Of a stretch of 13,617 bases of DNA, positions 6,948-13,613 are shown in pieces. The translations under genes were made by a program, and so were the position numbers. Source of the stretch: CAYJEO01 sp044432805 (GTDB lineage Bacteria; Bacillota_I; Bacilli_A; RF39; UBA660); contig JAWXUI010000027.1 in the NCBI GenBank assembly GCA_044432805.1, positions 1-13,617 on the forward strand, read 5' to 3'. Under the pieces are notes generated by a model. That model searched no databases, was not told the DNA's origin, and saw only the letters and a program-made list of their open reading frames with translations. Position 1 is the stretch's first letter; the number at the start of each line of letters is the position of its first letter.

Positions 6948-8874
6948 AGGACCTATGGGACCTAGAGGTGCAGGTAAGAAAGCACCTAAAGGAGCTTTAA
7001 AGAAAGTTATTCAGTATTTAGCAAAACGTAACAAACCACAATTAATTATTGTAGCAATATGTTTAGCTGTTTCAGCAATGGTTTCATCATCATCTGGTAT
7101 TTTCGTACAAAGAATTATGAATGATGTTATAGTTGAAGGATTAAAATTAGAATCATTTGATGCTGTATCAGGTACATTAACAACGTTATTAATTATTATT
7201 GGTAGCTTAGCAACACTTAGTGTTATTGCTTCATTAACTTATACAAGAATTATGGCTGGATTAACTCAAAAGGTTATGTACGAATTAAGATGTGAAATGT
7301 TTAATAAAATGCAATCTTTACCAGTTAAGTATTTTGATCAAAATCCACATGGTGATATCATGAGTGCTTATACAAATGATATTGATGCTTTAAGACAATT
7401 CTTATCACAAACATTAGTAGCATTAATTACAACAAGTATTACAATATGTTTCGTTTTAAGTTCTATGTTATATTCAAGTTTTATACTAACAGGAATTGTT
7501 ATTTTTGGGGTAGTGATAATTTTTACGTTCACTAAAAAAATCGCACAGTCAATGGGTAAATTCTTTGGTAAACAACAACATAACATGGGTGAATTAGAAG
7601 GTTTTGTTGAAGAAATGATGGAAGGACAAAGAGTTGTTAAAGTATTTAATTACGAAGACAAAGCGATGTCTAGATTTGATGAATTAAATGAAAAATTACA
7701 ATCATCTTCAGCAGAAGCAAACAAAAGAGGAAATATCTTAATGCCTGTTTTAAATAATATGGGTAATTTAATTTATATAACAGTAGTTATTGTTGGTAGT
7801 TTAATGATTACTTATAACATTCCAAATATTTCAATTGGTTATTTCTTCTCAAGTAACTTAGAAATTGCTGCAGTAGTAGCAGGATTTATTTTAATGGCTA
7901 AACAATTAACAAGTGCTATTTCTCAAATATCACAACAATTACCAATGTTTGGTATGGCATTAGCTGGTTCTAAACGTATCTTTGATTTAATTGAAGAAGC
8001 ACCAGAAACAGATGATGGTTATGTAACTATGGTTAAAGGTTATATGGAAAATGATAACTTTGTAGAAACAAATAATCACAATGATAAATGGTACTGGAAA
8101 TATCCACATCAGTCATATGATGGTACAACATATCATGAAGTTAAAGGTGATATTGTATTAGAAAATGTTGACTTTGGTTATGTACCAGAAAAATTAGTAT
8201 TAAAAAATATTAGTGTTTATGCTAATCCAGGAGAAAAAATTGCTTTAGTAGGATCAACTGGTGCTGGTAAAACAACTATTACAAATATTATTAATAGATT
8301 CTATGATATCGCTGATGGTAAATGTAGATTTGATGGTATTAATATTAATAAAATAAAAAAATATGATTTAAGAAGATCATTAGGGGTAGTATTACAAGAT
8401 ACTAACTTATTTACAGGAACAGTATTTGAAAATATTGCATATGGTGTTGAAAATGCTACTTTAGAACAAGTAGAAGCTGCTGCTAAAACAGCTAATGCAT
8501 ATGAATTCATTACAAGACTTCCTGATGGATTTAATACAATATTAGAAAATAATGCATCAAACTTATCTCAAGGACAAAGACAATTATTAAGTATTGCACG
8601 TGCTGCATGTGCTGATACCCCAGTAATGATTCTTGATGAGGCTACATCATCTATTGATACTAGAACAGAAGTATTAGTACAACAAGGTATGAATCAATTA
8701 ATGGAAGGTAGAACAGTGTTTGTTATTGCACATAGATTATCAACTATTAAAAATTCTGATTGTATCATGGTATTAGAGAATGGTAATGTTATCGAAAAAG
8801 GTAACCATGCTTCTTTAATTAAAGATAAGAAAACTTATTATAGTTTCTACACAGGTAAAATAGAATTAACATAA
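6940..8874 (+). CDS. ABC exporter half-transporter, catalytic-site subunit
   Basis: The partner subunit, 644 aa from the ATG at 6940. AAAGGAG (6924-6930) is 9 nt before this ATG but directly abuts the in-frame ATG at 6931, so 6940 is preferred; it overlaps the previous gene by 8 bp. A Gly/Pro/Lys-rich cytoplasmic N-terminus (MNKGPMGPRGAGKK) is typical of TM288-type subunits. The TMD runs to about residue 330. An extra polar segment at about 358-403, with WYWKYPH, links it to the NBD. NBD: Walker A GSTGAGKT (K444), Q486, signature SQGQ at 543-546, Walker B ILDEATSS (E567) and H-loop H598. Catalytic residues are complete while the signature deviates, exactly complementary to the first subunit. 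The functional ATP site should therefore use this Walker A/B with the other subunit's SGGQ. Confidence 0.93.
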   Translation: MNKGPMGPRGAGKKAPKGALKKVIQYLAKRNKPQLIIVAICLAVSAMVSSSSGIFVQRIMNDVIVEGLKLESFDAVSGTLTTLLIIIGSLATLSVIASLTYTRIMAGLTQKVMYELRCEMFNKMQSLPVKYFDQNPHGDIMSAYTNDIDALRQFLSQTLVALITTSITICFVLSSMLYSSFILTGIVIFGVVIIFTFTKKIAQSMGKFFGKQQHNMGELEGFVEEMMEGQRVVKVFNYEDKAMSRFDELNEKLQSSSAEANKRGNILMPVLNNMGNLIYITVVIVGSLMITYNIPNISIGYFFSSNLEIAAVVAGFILMAKQLTSAISQISQQLPMFGMALAGSKRIFDLIEEAPETDDGYVTMVKGYMENDNFVETNNHNDKWYWKYPHQSYDGTTYHEVKGDIVLENVDFGYVPEKLVLKNISVYANPGEKIALVGSTGAGKTTITNIINRFYDIADGKCRFDGININKIKKYDLRRSLGVVLQDTNLFTGTVFENIAYGVENATLEQVEAAAKTANAYEFITRLPDGFNTILENNASNLSQGQRQLLSIARAACADTPVMILDEATSSIDTRTEVLVQQGMNQLMEGRTVFVIAHRLSTIKNSDCIMVLENGNVIEKGNHASLIKDKKTYYSFYTGKIELT

Positions 8875-8884
8875 TAAAATAATA

Positions 8885-8914
8885 AAAACCATAAGTCATA
8901 AGACTTATGGTTTT
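8885..8914. terminator. Bidirectional terminator between convergent genes
   Basis: A perfect 13-bp stem AAAACCATAAGTC (8885-8897) pairs with GACTTATGGTTTT (8902-8914) around the loop ATAA. On the plus strand A and seven T follow (to 8922), ending the ABC operon. On the minus strand a T-rich tract (reverse of 8884-8875) follows, serving the gene ending at 8925. Confidence 0.88.
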
Positions 8915-8924
8915 ATTTTTTTAT

Positions 8925-9455
8925 CTATTCTTCAATATCATATGCAAAGTTACAATTCGTAATTACCCATTTACCAATTAAACTGTAATCAGAAATTTCA
9001 GCAACAATGTTCTTTTTAGTATTCTCAATAATAGAGAAAGATTTAGCATTAGAACTTTCAATTGATATTTCATCTGTTGTTTGAGTAGAATTGAAACATC
9101 TTTTTACATAGAATGTTTTTAAGAATAACTCTAACATTTGTAATTCCATTTTAATTGCATTTTGCATACCAGAAGTTAATTTCTCGAAATATAAATTATC
9201 CATATCAAAATCAATTACATTAGCAGTAGTAGTATATACTGTTTCACCATCATATAAGTAACAATAGTAAACACCATCAACTTGGTTGACATACATTGTA
9301 GTATTTTCATTTTCGCAATAATAAAACATTTTATTAGGAATATTTTTCCCAAACTCTCTAATCATCCAACCATCCAAAGAAAAATTAAATGTATAAGATG
9401 TTTCAATTGTTTTAACATTTTCAACTTCTGTAAATTCACGTAAATCTAAATACAT
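8925..9455 (-). CDS. Unrecognised soluble 176-aa protein
   Basis: I do not recognise this protein. It is 176 aa from the ATG at 9455, with no signal peptide or membrane span. The N-terminal two thirds read as beta-rich, with alternating aromatic runs (TIETSYTFNFSLDGW, NKMFYYCENE, VYYCYLYDGETVY). A helix follows near residues 98-118 (NAIKMELQMLELFLKTFYV), and another beta-rich segment ends in an acidic tail. It is acidic overall with four scattered Cys and no obvious catalytic motif. The longer TTG and GTG starts at 9467 and 9464 are less likely, because GGTGAT (9465-9460) acts as the SD 4-5 nt before the ATG. It stands alone between a terminator-ended upstream unit and the convergent ABC operon. 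It ends in TAG, the only non-TAA stop here. The lack of frame breaks and its own leader support a real gene. Confidence 0.75.
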   Translation of the reverse strand: MYLDLREFTEVENVKTIETSYTFNFSLDGWMIREFGKNIPNKMFYYCENENTTMYVNQVDGVYYCYLYDGETVYTTTANVIDFDMDNLYFEKLTSGMQNAIKMELQMLELFLKTFYVKRCFNSTQTTDEISIESSNAKSFSIIENTKKNIVAEISDYSLIGKWVITNCNFAYDIEE

Positions 9456-9529
9456 ATAAATCACCAACCTTCATTAGTTAATTTATCACATAATTGAAAG
9501 TAAGTAAAATTGAAGTGTGCTTTTTTATT

Positions 9530-9556
9530 ATTATAAAGTAAGCGAAAAAAGTGCAA
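9530..9556 (-). promoter_or_regulatory. Possible promoter of the 176-aa gene
   Basis: On the minus strand TTGCAC (9556-9551) is followed after 15 bp by TATAAT (9535-9530), about 75 bp before the ATG at 9455. The -10 is perfect, but the spacer is shorter than the preferred 17. CTTTTTT (9520-9526) and AAAAAAG (9545-9551) form an inverted repeat around it. Confidence 0.4.
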
Positions 9557-9579
9557 GAATTTTTACACGATTAATACAC

Positions 9580-9612
9580 AAAAAAATGTATCTTAATTAA
9601 AAGATACATTTT
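9580..9612 (-). terminator. Terminator of the pepF unit, overlapping the last codons
   Basis: On the minus strand AAAATGTATCTT (9612-9601) pairs with AAGATACATTTT (9594-9583) around a 6-nt TTAATT loop, followed by a T-tract to 9580. The stop codon of the 228-aa gene (9595-9593) lies at the loop and 3' arm, so the hairpin is partly coding. A ribosome finishing the gene would cover it. Confidence 0.8.
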
Positions 9613-10279
9613 CTTCTTTTATTTCTTTAGCACCAAGTAAATCAATAATGAAATTATAATTTTCTTTGTGACATTCTAAAGGTTCTTCATATAATGCTTG
9701 AATTAACTGTTTATCTTCAGCTTTATAGTAATAACCTGAATAACATACATTGTCAGATTGAAATGTAAATAACTCAATTTTAGAGATGATATCATCAGTT
9801 GGATTTTTAAATATCTCTAATCCATAAAATCTTTTACACTTTTCTAATTTTTTATTTGGTTTATTCTTTTCATTTGTTTGTCTATTGAAATATAAATTAT
9901 TATCTTCAACTACGCATACTCTATATGCATTTTCACCTTTTACAAATAAATAGTTTGTACCAAAATAATATTTAGTAATTTCAGCATTTTGTTCTTTAAG
10001 AGAAGTAATAATGCTATCAAAATTCTCTAATTCGTAAGTTTTAGGATTATGATTTTTCTTTTTCATTTGAGCCATTACAATTCTACTAGTTAATTCATTG
10101 ATTAACATCATAAGCAAAATTAAAGTAATGCTACATACAATTATAAATGCTGTTTGTGGTATACCTTCTACAAATACATATAGTAGTGTAAAAGATATCG
10201 CAACAAGTAAATCAATAAAAATAATTACTCCTATTTTTTTCTTTGAGAAGTTTTTAAATAGTCCTACTGCATTATTCAT
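9593..10279 (-). CDS. Unrecognised two-TM membrane protein coupled to pepF
   Basis: A 228-aa protein I do not recognise. Two hydrophobic helices (about residues 16-37 and 42-62) with a short outer loop are flanked by Lys-rich segments (SKKK before, QMKKK after). Both ends, including a 160-residue C-terminal domain, should therefore face the cytoplasm. That domain has an alpha/beta look (FDSIITSLKEQNAEITKYYFGTNY, then LFVKGENAYRVCVVEDNNLYF) with no catalytic motif that I can identify. The ATG shares its A with the pepF stop (TAATG) and has AGGTGA (10291-10286) 6 nt upstream inside the pepF end, so translation is very likely coupled. A link to peptide uptake or peptidase function is possible but is only a context guess. 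The 3' end lies in a terminator hairpin. Confidence 0.8.
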   Translation of the reverse strand: MNNAVGLFKNFSKKKIGVIIFIDLLVAISFTLLYVFVEGIPQTAFIIVCSITLILLMMLINELTSRIVMAQMKKKNHNPKTYELENFDSIITSLKEQNAEITKYYFGTNYLFVKGENAYRVCVVEDNNLYFNRQTNEKNKPNKKLEKCKRFYGLEIFKNPTDDIISKIELFTFQSDNVCYSGYYYKAEDKQLIQALYEEPLECHKENYNFIIDLLGAKEIKEENVSFN

Positions 10280-12030
10280 TATTCTTCACCTAATAATTTT
10301 TCTAATTCATCAACAAGTTTAGTTAATCTATTACATACAGCTTCAAATGGTTCTTTAGTAGTTAAATCAACATTTGCTTTTTTAACTAACTCTACAGGGT
10401 AGTCAGATCCACCTGATTTTAATAAAGTTAAATAATCATTTAATCCATTATTATTTTTAACATTCTCATACATCATGATACTTGCTGCATAAGAAGTAGC
10501 GTATTGATATACATAAAATGCTGTTGAATGGAAGTGAGGAATATACGCCCATACATATTGTTTATATTGTTGTTTATCTAAATCTAAACCATAGTATTGC
10601 ATATTTAATTCTTTCATAATATTAGATAAAACTACATGATTAAATGTTCCATTTTCTTCATAATATTTATGTGCTTGATATTCATAATCTGCGAAAAGCG
10701 ATTGACGATAAAATGTCCCAAGTAAGCCATCTATTGCACTTTGAAGCATAACAATTTTCTCATTTTTATCTGTTATTTTTGATAGTAAATGATCAAGTAA
10801 TAAATGCTCATTAAAGATAGACGCAATCTCTGCTACGAACAATGTATAATTAGCAGTTTCTGCTGGTTGGTACTTTTGTGAAAACTTAGTATGCATTGAA
10901 TGTCCTGCTTCATGAGCAAGAGTAAAACAATCATTTATTGTATCAGTATGATTCAATAAAATAAATGGTTCATGTTCTGCGATACCACAAGAGAATGCTC
11001 CTGATTGTTTTCCATCAACTGGATAAACATCTACAAGTCCATCTTTTAAAACATCTAAAGCAAATTCATAAAATTCACCACCAATAGTTTCAATTGATTC
11101 TAAAACAAGTTTTAAAGAAGTGTTATAATCAAATTTAGTTTTTGATGTCTTTAATTGAAGAGGTCTATCATAAGTATAATGAGTTTCAATTCCAAAATAT
11201 TTTTTTCTTAAATCAAAATACTTTTTAACTGGTTCTGTATTTTCTTTTGTTGTATTAATTAAATTAAGATAAATTTGTTTATCAATATTATTAGAATATA
11301 AAACCATATCTAAAATAGATTCATGTCCGCGAACTTTTGCTTTTGCACTTCTTGATTGGACAATACCTAAGTAGATTGAGGCAAATGTATTTTTATGAGT
11401 TTCAAAATATTTGAATACTGCTTCAAAAATTAATTTACGATCTTCTTGAGATTTAGTTACTTCCAACAAACTTCTAAAGTTTGCTGTTGAAACATTTAAA
11501 ACCTCTCCAGTAGAAAGTGTTACATCAACAGCTGTAGCATCAGCTACTGATAATTGATCATATAATGAATCGTAGTTATCAAGTGCAGCTTGATAATGAG
11601 ACATTAATAATTCTTCATCTGCTGATTTAATATATTTTTGGTTTCTAAATAATTTATCAAAATTGAATTTGTTAGCATTATGAGTTTCTTTAATAAAAGC
11701 ATTAACATTATCTTGACCAATTGCAATAATCTCGCTTGAAACAAAAGAAGTTAAAGAATTATAATGTTGAAATAAATTTACTACTTTGTTTCTTTGTTCT
11801 TGAATACTAACATCCTTTTGATTTGTACTAAATTTTAACATAGCATAACAATATAATACTTCTAATTTAACATCCACACTTTTTGAGTAATCTAAATACT
11901 CTAAGAAAGTTTTCTTATCATTTAATTTACCTTTAAAATTTGTTACTAATTCGATTTCCTTAGTAATAACTTCTAAATCTTTACTCCACTCTAAATCATT
12001 TTTATACAGTTGTTCTAAATTCCATTTCAT
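10279..12030 (-). CDS. pepF: Oligoendopeptidase F, M3 family zinc peptidase
   Basis: A cytoplasmic zinc metallopeptidase that cleaves short peptides, aiding peptide nutrition and turnover. The 583 aa match the usual M3B/PepF length of about 600. The N-terminal half is the helical cap characteristic of the family (starting MKWNLEQLYKNDLEWSKDL). The zinc site is HEAGH at 373-377 in the context TLAHEAGHSMHT, and the third ligand is probably the Glu near 401 in VAEIASIFNE. Further family segments are GAFSCG before the site and YVWAYIPHFHSTAFYVYQYA after it, the latter with the Tyr/His residues that line the M3 active site. No signal peptide. AAGGAGG (12045-12039) is 8 nt before the ATG. The downstream 228-aa gene is translationally coupled, and an insertion sequence lies only 76 bp upstream. 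Confident family call. Confidence 0.95.
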   Translation of the reverse strand: MKWNLEQLYKNDLEWSKDLEVITKEIELVTNFKGKLNDKKTFLEYLDYSKSVDVKLEVLYCYAMLKFSTNQKDVSIQEQRNKVVNLFQHYNSLTSFVSSEIIAIGQDNVNAFIKETHNANKFNFDKLFRNQKYIKSADEELLMSHYQAALDNYDSLYDQLSVADATAVDVTLSTGEVLNVSTANFRSLLEVTKSQEDRKLIFEAVFKYFETHKNTFASIYLGIVQSRSAKAKVRGHESILDMVLYSNNIDKQIYLNLINTTKENTEPVKKYFDLRKKYFGIETHYTYDRPLQLKTSKTKFDYNTSLKLVLESIETIGGEFYEFALDVLKDGLVDVYPVDGKQSGAFSCGIAEHEPFILLNHTDTINDCFTLAHEAGHSMHTKFSQKYQPAETANYTLFVAEIASIFNEHLLLDHLLSKITDKNEKIVMLQSAIDGLLGTFYRQSLFADYEYQAHKYYEENGTFNHVVLSNIMKELNMQYYGLDLDKQQYKQYVWAYIPHFHSTAFYVYQYATSYAASIMMYENVKNNNGLNDYLTLLKSGGSDYPVELVKKANVDLTTKEPFEAVCNRLTKLVDELEKLLGEE

Positions 12031-12057
12031 ATAAAAATCCTCCTTATAATTTAGTTA

Positions 12058-12086
12058 ATTTTACCATATTACACAATAAAAGAAAA
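12058..12086 (-). promoter_or_regulatory. Possible extended -10 promoter of pepF
   Basis: On the minus strand an extended -10 TGGTAAAAT (12066-12058) has only a weak -35-like TTTTCT (12086-12081) 17 bp upstream. It lies 28 bp before the pepF ATG and wholly between the gene and the insertion sequence, so it would have survived the insertion. Consensus match only. Confidence 0.4.
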
Positions 12087-12106
12087 CAAAAAGGAATAGT
12101 TAATAA

Positions 12107-12127
12107 AGTGAACCCCATAAGTTGGAC
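12107..12127 (+). repeat. Left inverted repeat of the insertion sequence
   Basis: Matches the reverse complement of 13593-13613 at all 21 positions, with weaker similarity continuing inward. Bases 12111-12122 also pair with an internal copy at 12145-12156. Confidence 0.93.
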
Positions 12128-12161
12128 CAAGTAAAATTGGAAAGACTTATGGGGTTTTTAT
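12111..12161 (+). promoter_or_regulatory. Hairpin at the left IS end: terminator-like and SD-masking
   Basis: AACCCCATAAGT (12111-12122, within the left inverted repeat) pairs with ACTTATGGGGTT (12145-12156), a 12-bp perfect stem with a 22-nt loop. TTTTTATTAT follows, so it looks like a Rho-independent terminator for transcription entering from outside. The G-run at 12151-12154, the only SD-like sequence before orfA (ATG 12163, 8 nt away), is in the stem. Hairpin formation on read-through RNA would therefore also block orfA translation. The SD role of the G-run is inferred. Confidence 0.65.
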
Positions 12162-12162
12162 T

Positions 12163-12678
12163 ATGAAATTAAAATTACAAGATAAATTAGAAATTATAGA
12201 AATGTATACTCAAGGATTCTCCATTGCAAAAATTAGATTAAAATATAATGTTGGAAAAACAGTTATTACAGAAATTACGAGACAATATAGGACACATGGT
12301 ATAGAATCATTTACCGAGAAATTTAAAAACAGAAAATATACTATAGGATTCAAAATAGAAATAGTATCTAGAGTTTTAAATGGTGAAGCTAAGAATTCTA
12401 TTTCTAATGAACTTATGATTAATATAGGTTTGATTCATTCTTGGCTTAAAAAATATGACGAATTAGGTTATAATGGTCTTAAAGAAAAAATAAAAGGCAG
12501 GCCTAAAAACATGAGTAATGAAAACAAACAAACAAATAAATTAGAATTAAATGATACAGATAAAAGAATTAAAGAACTTGAAGAACGAAATGCTCAATTA
12601 GAAATGGAAAATGATCTATTAAAAAAATTGAGAGCCTTGGTTCAACAAAGAGAACAGCCACAAAACAAGAAAAAATAA
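12163..12678 (+). CDS. IS150-like OrfA, DNA-binding part of the transposase
   Basis: A 171-aa OrfA, which recognises the element ends and is also the N-terminal part of the OrfAB transposase. The first helix-turn-helix is at about residues 5-45 (KLEIIEMYTQGFSIAKIRLKY) and the second at about 60-105 (SISNELMINIGLIHSWLKKYDELGYNGL), followed by the KGRPK basic patch. A leucine-zipper coiled coil at about 133-158 (IKELEERNAQLEMENDLLKKL) mediates multimers. It ends Lys-Lys-Lys-TAA on an A-rich run (12670-12675) where a -1 shift enters the orfB frame. A second slip site, A AAA AAA, is at 12621-12627. The ATG has only a G-run as possible SD, inside a hairpin, suggesting deliberately low expression. 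Length and architecture match IS150-group OrfA. Confidence 0.92.
   Translation: MKLKLQDKLEIIEMYTQGFSIAKIRLKYNVGKTVITEITRQYRTHGIESFTEKFKNRKYTIGFKIEIVSRVLNGEAKNSISNELMINIGLIHSWLKKYDELGYNGLKEKIKGRPKNMSNENKQTNKLELNDTDKRIKELEERNAQLEMENDLLKKLRALVQQREQPQNKKK
12621..12675 (+). other. Candidate -1 programmed frameshift region
   Basis: orfB is in the -1 frame relative to orfA, and that frame is open from the TGA at 12612-12614 onward. Two slippery runs fall in the overlap: A7 at 12621-12627, read as A AAA AAA with Lys-Lys codons in phase, and A6 at 12670-12675 just before the orfA stop. Slipping at the second keeps the family segment LKKLRALVQ and joins NKKK to ITVVFESRHKY, like known OrfAB fusions. 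I favour it. Confidence 0.65.
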
Positions 12679-12719
12679 CTGTTGTATTTGAATCAAGGCA
12701 TAAATACCAATTAAATAAG

Positions 12720-13580
12720 ATGCTAAAATTCTTTGGAATAGCAAAATCAACATACTTTTATAATATTAAAAATATTAATAAAATCGATGAGAATTATGAA
12801 TTAAATAATACAATTAGATTGATATTTAATGAGAATAAAGCTAGATATGGATATAGAAGAATAACTTTAGAGTTAAGAAATAGAGATATCATAGTAAATC
12901 ATAAAAAGGTTAAAAGATTAATGAAAGTATTAAATTTGTACGGTAAGCAACCAAAAGCTAAATATAAATCTTACAAAGGTGATGTAGGTAAAATCTGTGG
13001 TAATTTATTACTTGATAAAGTAGTTGATACTAATAATATTAATACGTGCTATAAAAGAAATTTCTCTACTACTTCAGTTAATCAAATATGGAGTACTGAT
13101 GTTTCTGAGTTCCATATAGCATCGGGTAAACTTTATTTATCACCTATATTGGATGCTCATAATCGAGAAATTATATCTTATACAATTTCTAGATCTCCTA
13201 ATTATAAACAGGTAGCAGATATGCTTAATCAAGCATTTCAAAATCATAAGAATCTTGATGACTTAATATTTCATTCCGATCAAGGATGGCAATATCAAAT
13301 GAAACAATACAGGGATGCTCTTTCTTGCAAGAATATTAAACAAAGTATGTCTAGAAAAGGTAATTGTTATGATAACTGTATCATTGAAATATTTTTCGGA
13401 ACAATGAAAAATGAAATGTTCTATGGTAATGAATACACTTTTAATTCATTAGAAGAATTAGAAAAGGAAATGCATGAATATATTAAATATTATAATGGAA
13501 AAAGAATTATGACAAAATTAAAAGGCTTGACGCCTATTTCATATAGACATCAAACCTTAAATGATGTAACATTAAATTAA
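12720..13580 (+). CDS. IS150-like OrfB, DDE transposase catalytic part
   Basis: The catalytic half of an IS3-family transposase, made as OrfAB by a -1 frameshift. The coordinates start at the only conventional start codon in this frame, an ATG without a visible SD. The frame is open back to 12615, and the upstream residues (ITVVFESRHKYQLNK) look like genuine OrfB sequence, so the ATG is probably not the real beginning. An HTH_21-like region (ARYGYRRITLELRNRDIIVNHKKVKRLM) is at about residues 40-70 and the integrase-like fold at about 115-280. Catalytic D127 (STDVSEF), D187 (HSDQGWQY) and E223 (CIIEIFFGTMKNE) have the DD(35)E spacing, and the C-terminal YYNGKRI...LKGLTPISYR is present. No stop or frame break interrupts it, so the enzyme appears intact. 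Confidence 0.94.
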   Translation: MLKFFGIAKSTYFYNIKNINKIDENYELNNTIRLIFNENKARYGYRRITLELRNRDIIVNHKKVKRLMKVLNLYGKQPKAKYKSYKGDVGKICGNLLLDKVVDTNNINTCYKRNFSTTSVNQIWSTDVSEFHIASGKLYLSPILDAHNREIISYTISRSPNYKQVADMLNQAFQNHKNLDDLIFHSDQGWQYQMKQYRDALSCKNIKQSMSRKGNCYDNCIIEIFFGTMKNEMFYGNEYTFNSLEELEKEMHEYIKYYNGKRIMTKLKGLTPISYRHQTLNDVTLN

Positions 13581-13592
13581 ATTTTTCTTAAA

Positions 13593-13613
13593 GTCCAACT
13601 TATGGGGTTCACT
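13593..13613 (-). repeat. Right inverted repeat of the insertion sequence
   Basis: A perfect 21-bp match to the reverse complement of the left end, beginning 13 bp after the orfB stop. Its core ACTTATGGGGTT (13598-13609) is a direct repeat of the internal copy at 12145-12156. Only four host bases remain to its right. Confidence 0.93.

Larger units (their letters stand above)
12107..13613 (+). mobile_element. IS3-family (IS150-like) insertion sequence, complete
   Basis: A 1507-bp element bounded by perfect 21-bp inverted repeats (12107-12127 and 13593-13613; outer bases AGTGAACCCC, inner end TTGGAC). If the canonical TG...CA ends apply, it runs 12109-13611. It carries orfA and orfB in the -1 register, the standard IS3 layout, with an intact DD(35)E triad, so it may be active. 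No target duplication is visible: the left flank reads ATAA and the right CTAT, with only 4 bases left in the window. OrfA length, its two helix-turn-helix units and its leucine zipper fit the IS150 subgroup. The exact IS name cannot be given without a database. Confidence 0.93.

Noticed and set aside
8885..8914. Similarity of the ABC operon terminator (CCATAAGT/ACTTATGG) to the insertion-sequence hairpin, as a sign of an IS remnant
   Set aside because: The shared core is only 8 bp per arm, the G/C runs differ, and no other IS sequence is nearby. Chance resemblance of two AT-rich terminators is simpler.
10098..10322. A 74-codon plus-strand frame across the pepF/228-aa gene junction
   Set aside because: It is antisense to two overlapping real genes, with no ribosome binding site or promoter, and reads as a mirror of the two-TM coding region.
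12109..12162. A conventional internal promoter for orfA using TTGGAC (12122-12127) as -35
   Set aside because: At 17 bp spacing the -10 position reads ACTTAT, a poor match, and it overlaps the hairpin arm. A circle-junction promoter is possible but cannot be tested in the linear sequence.
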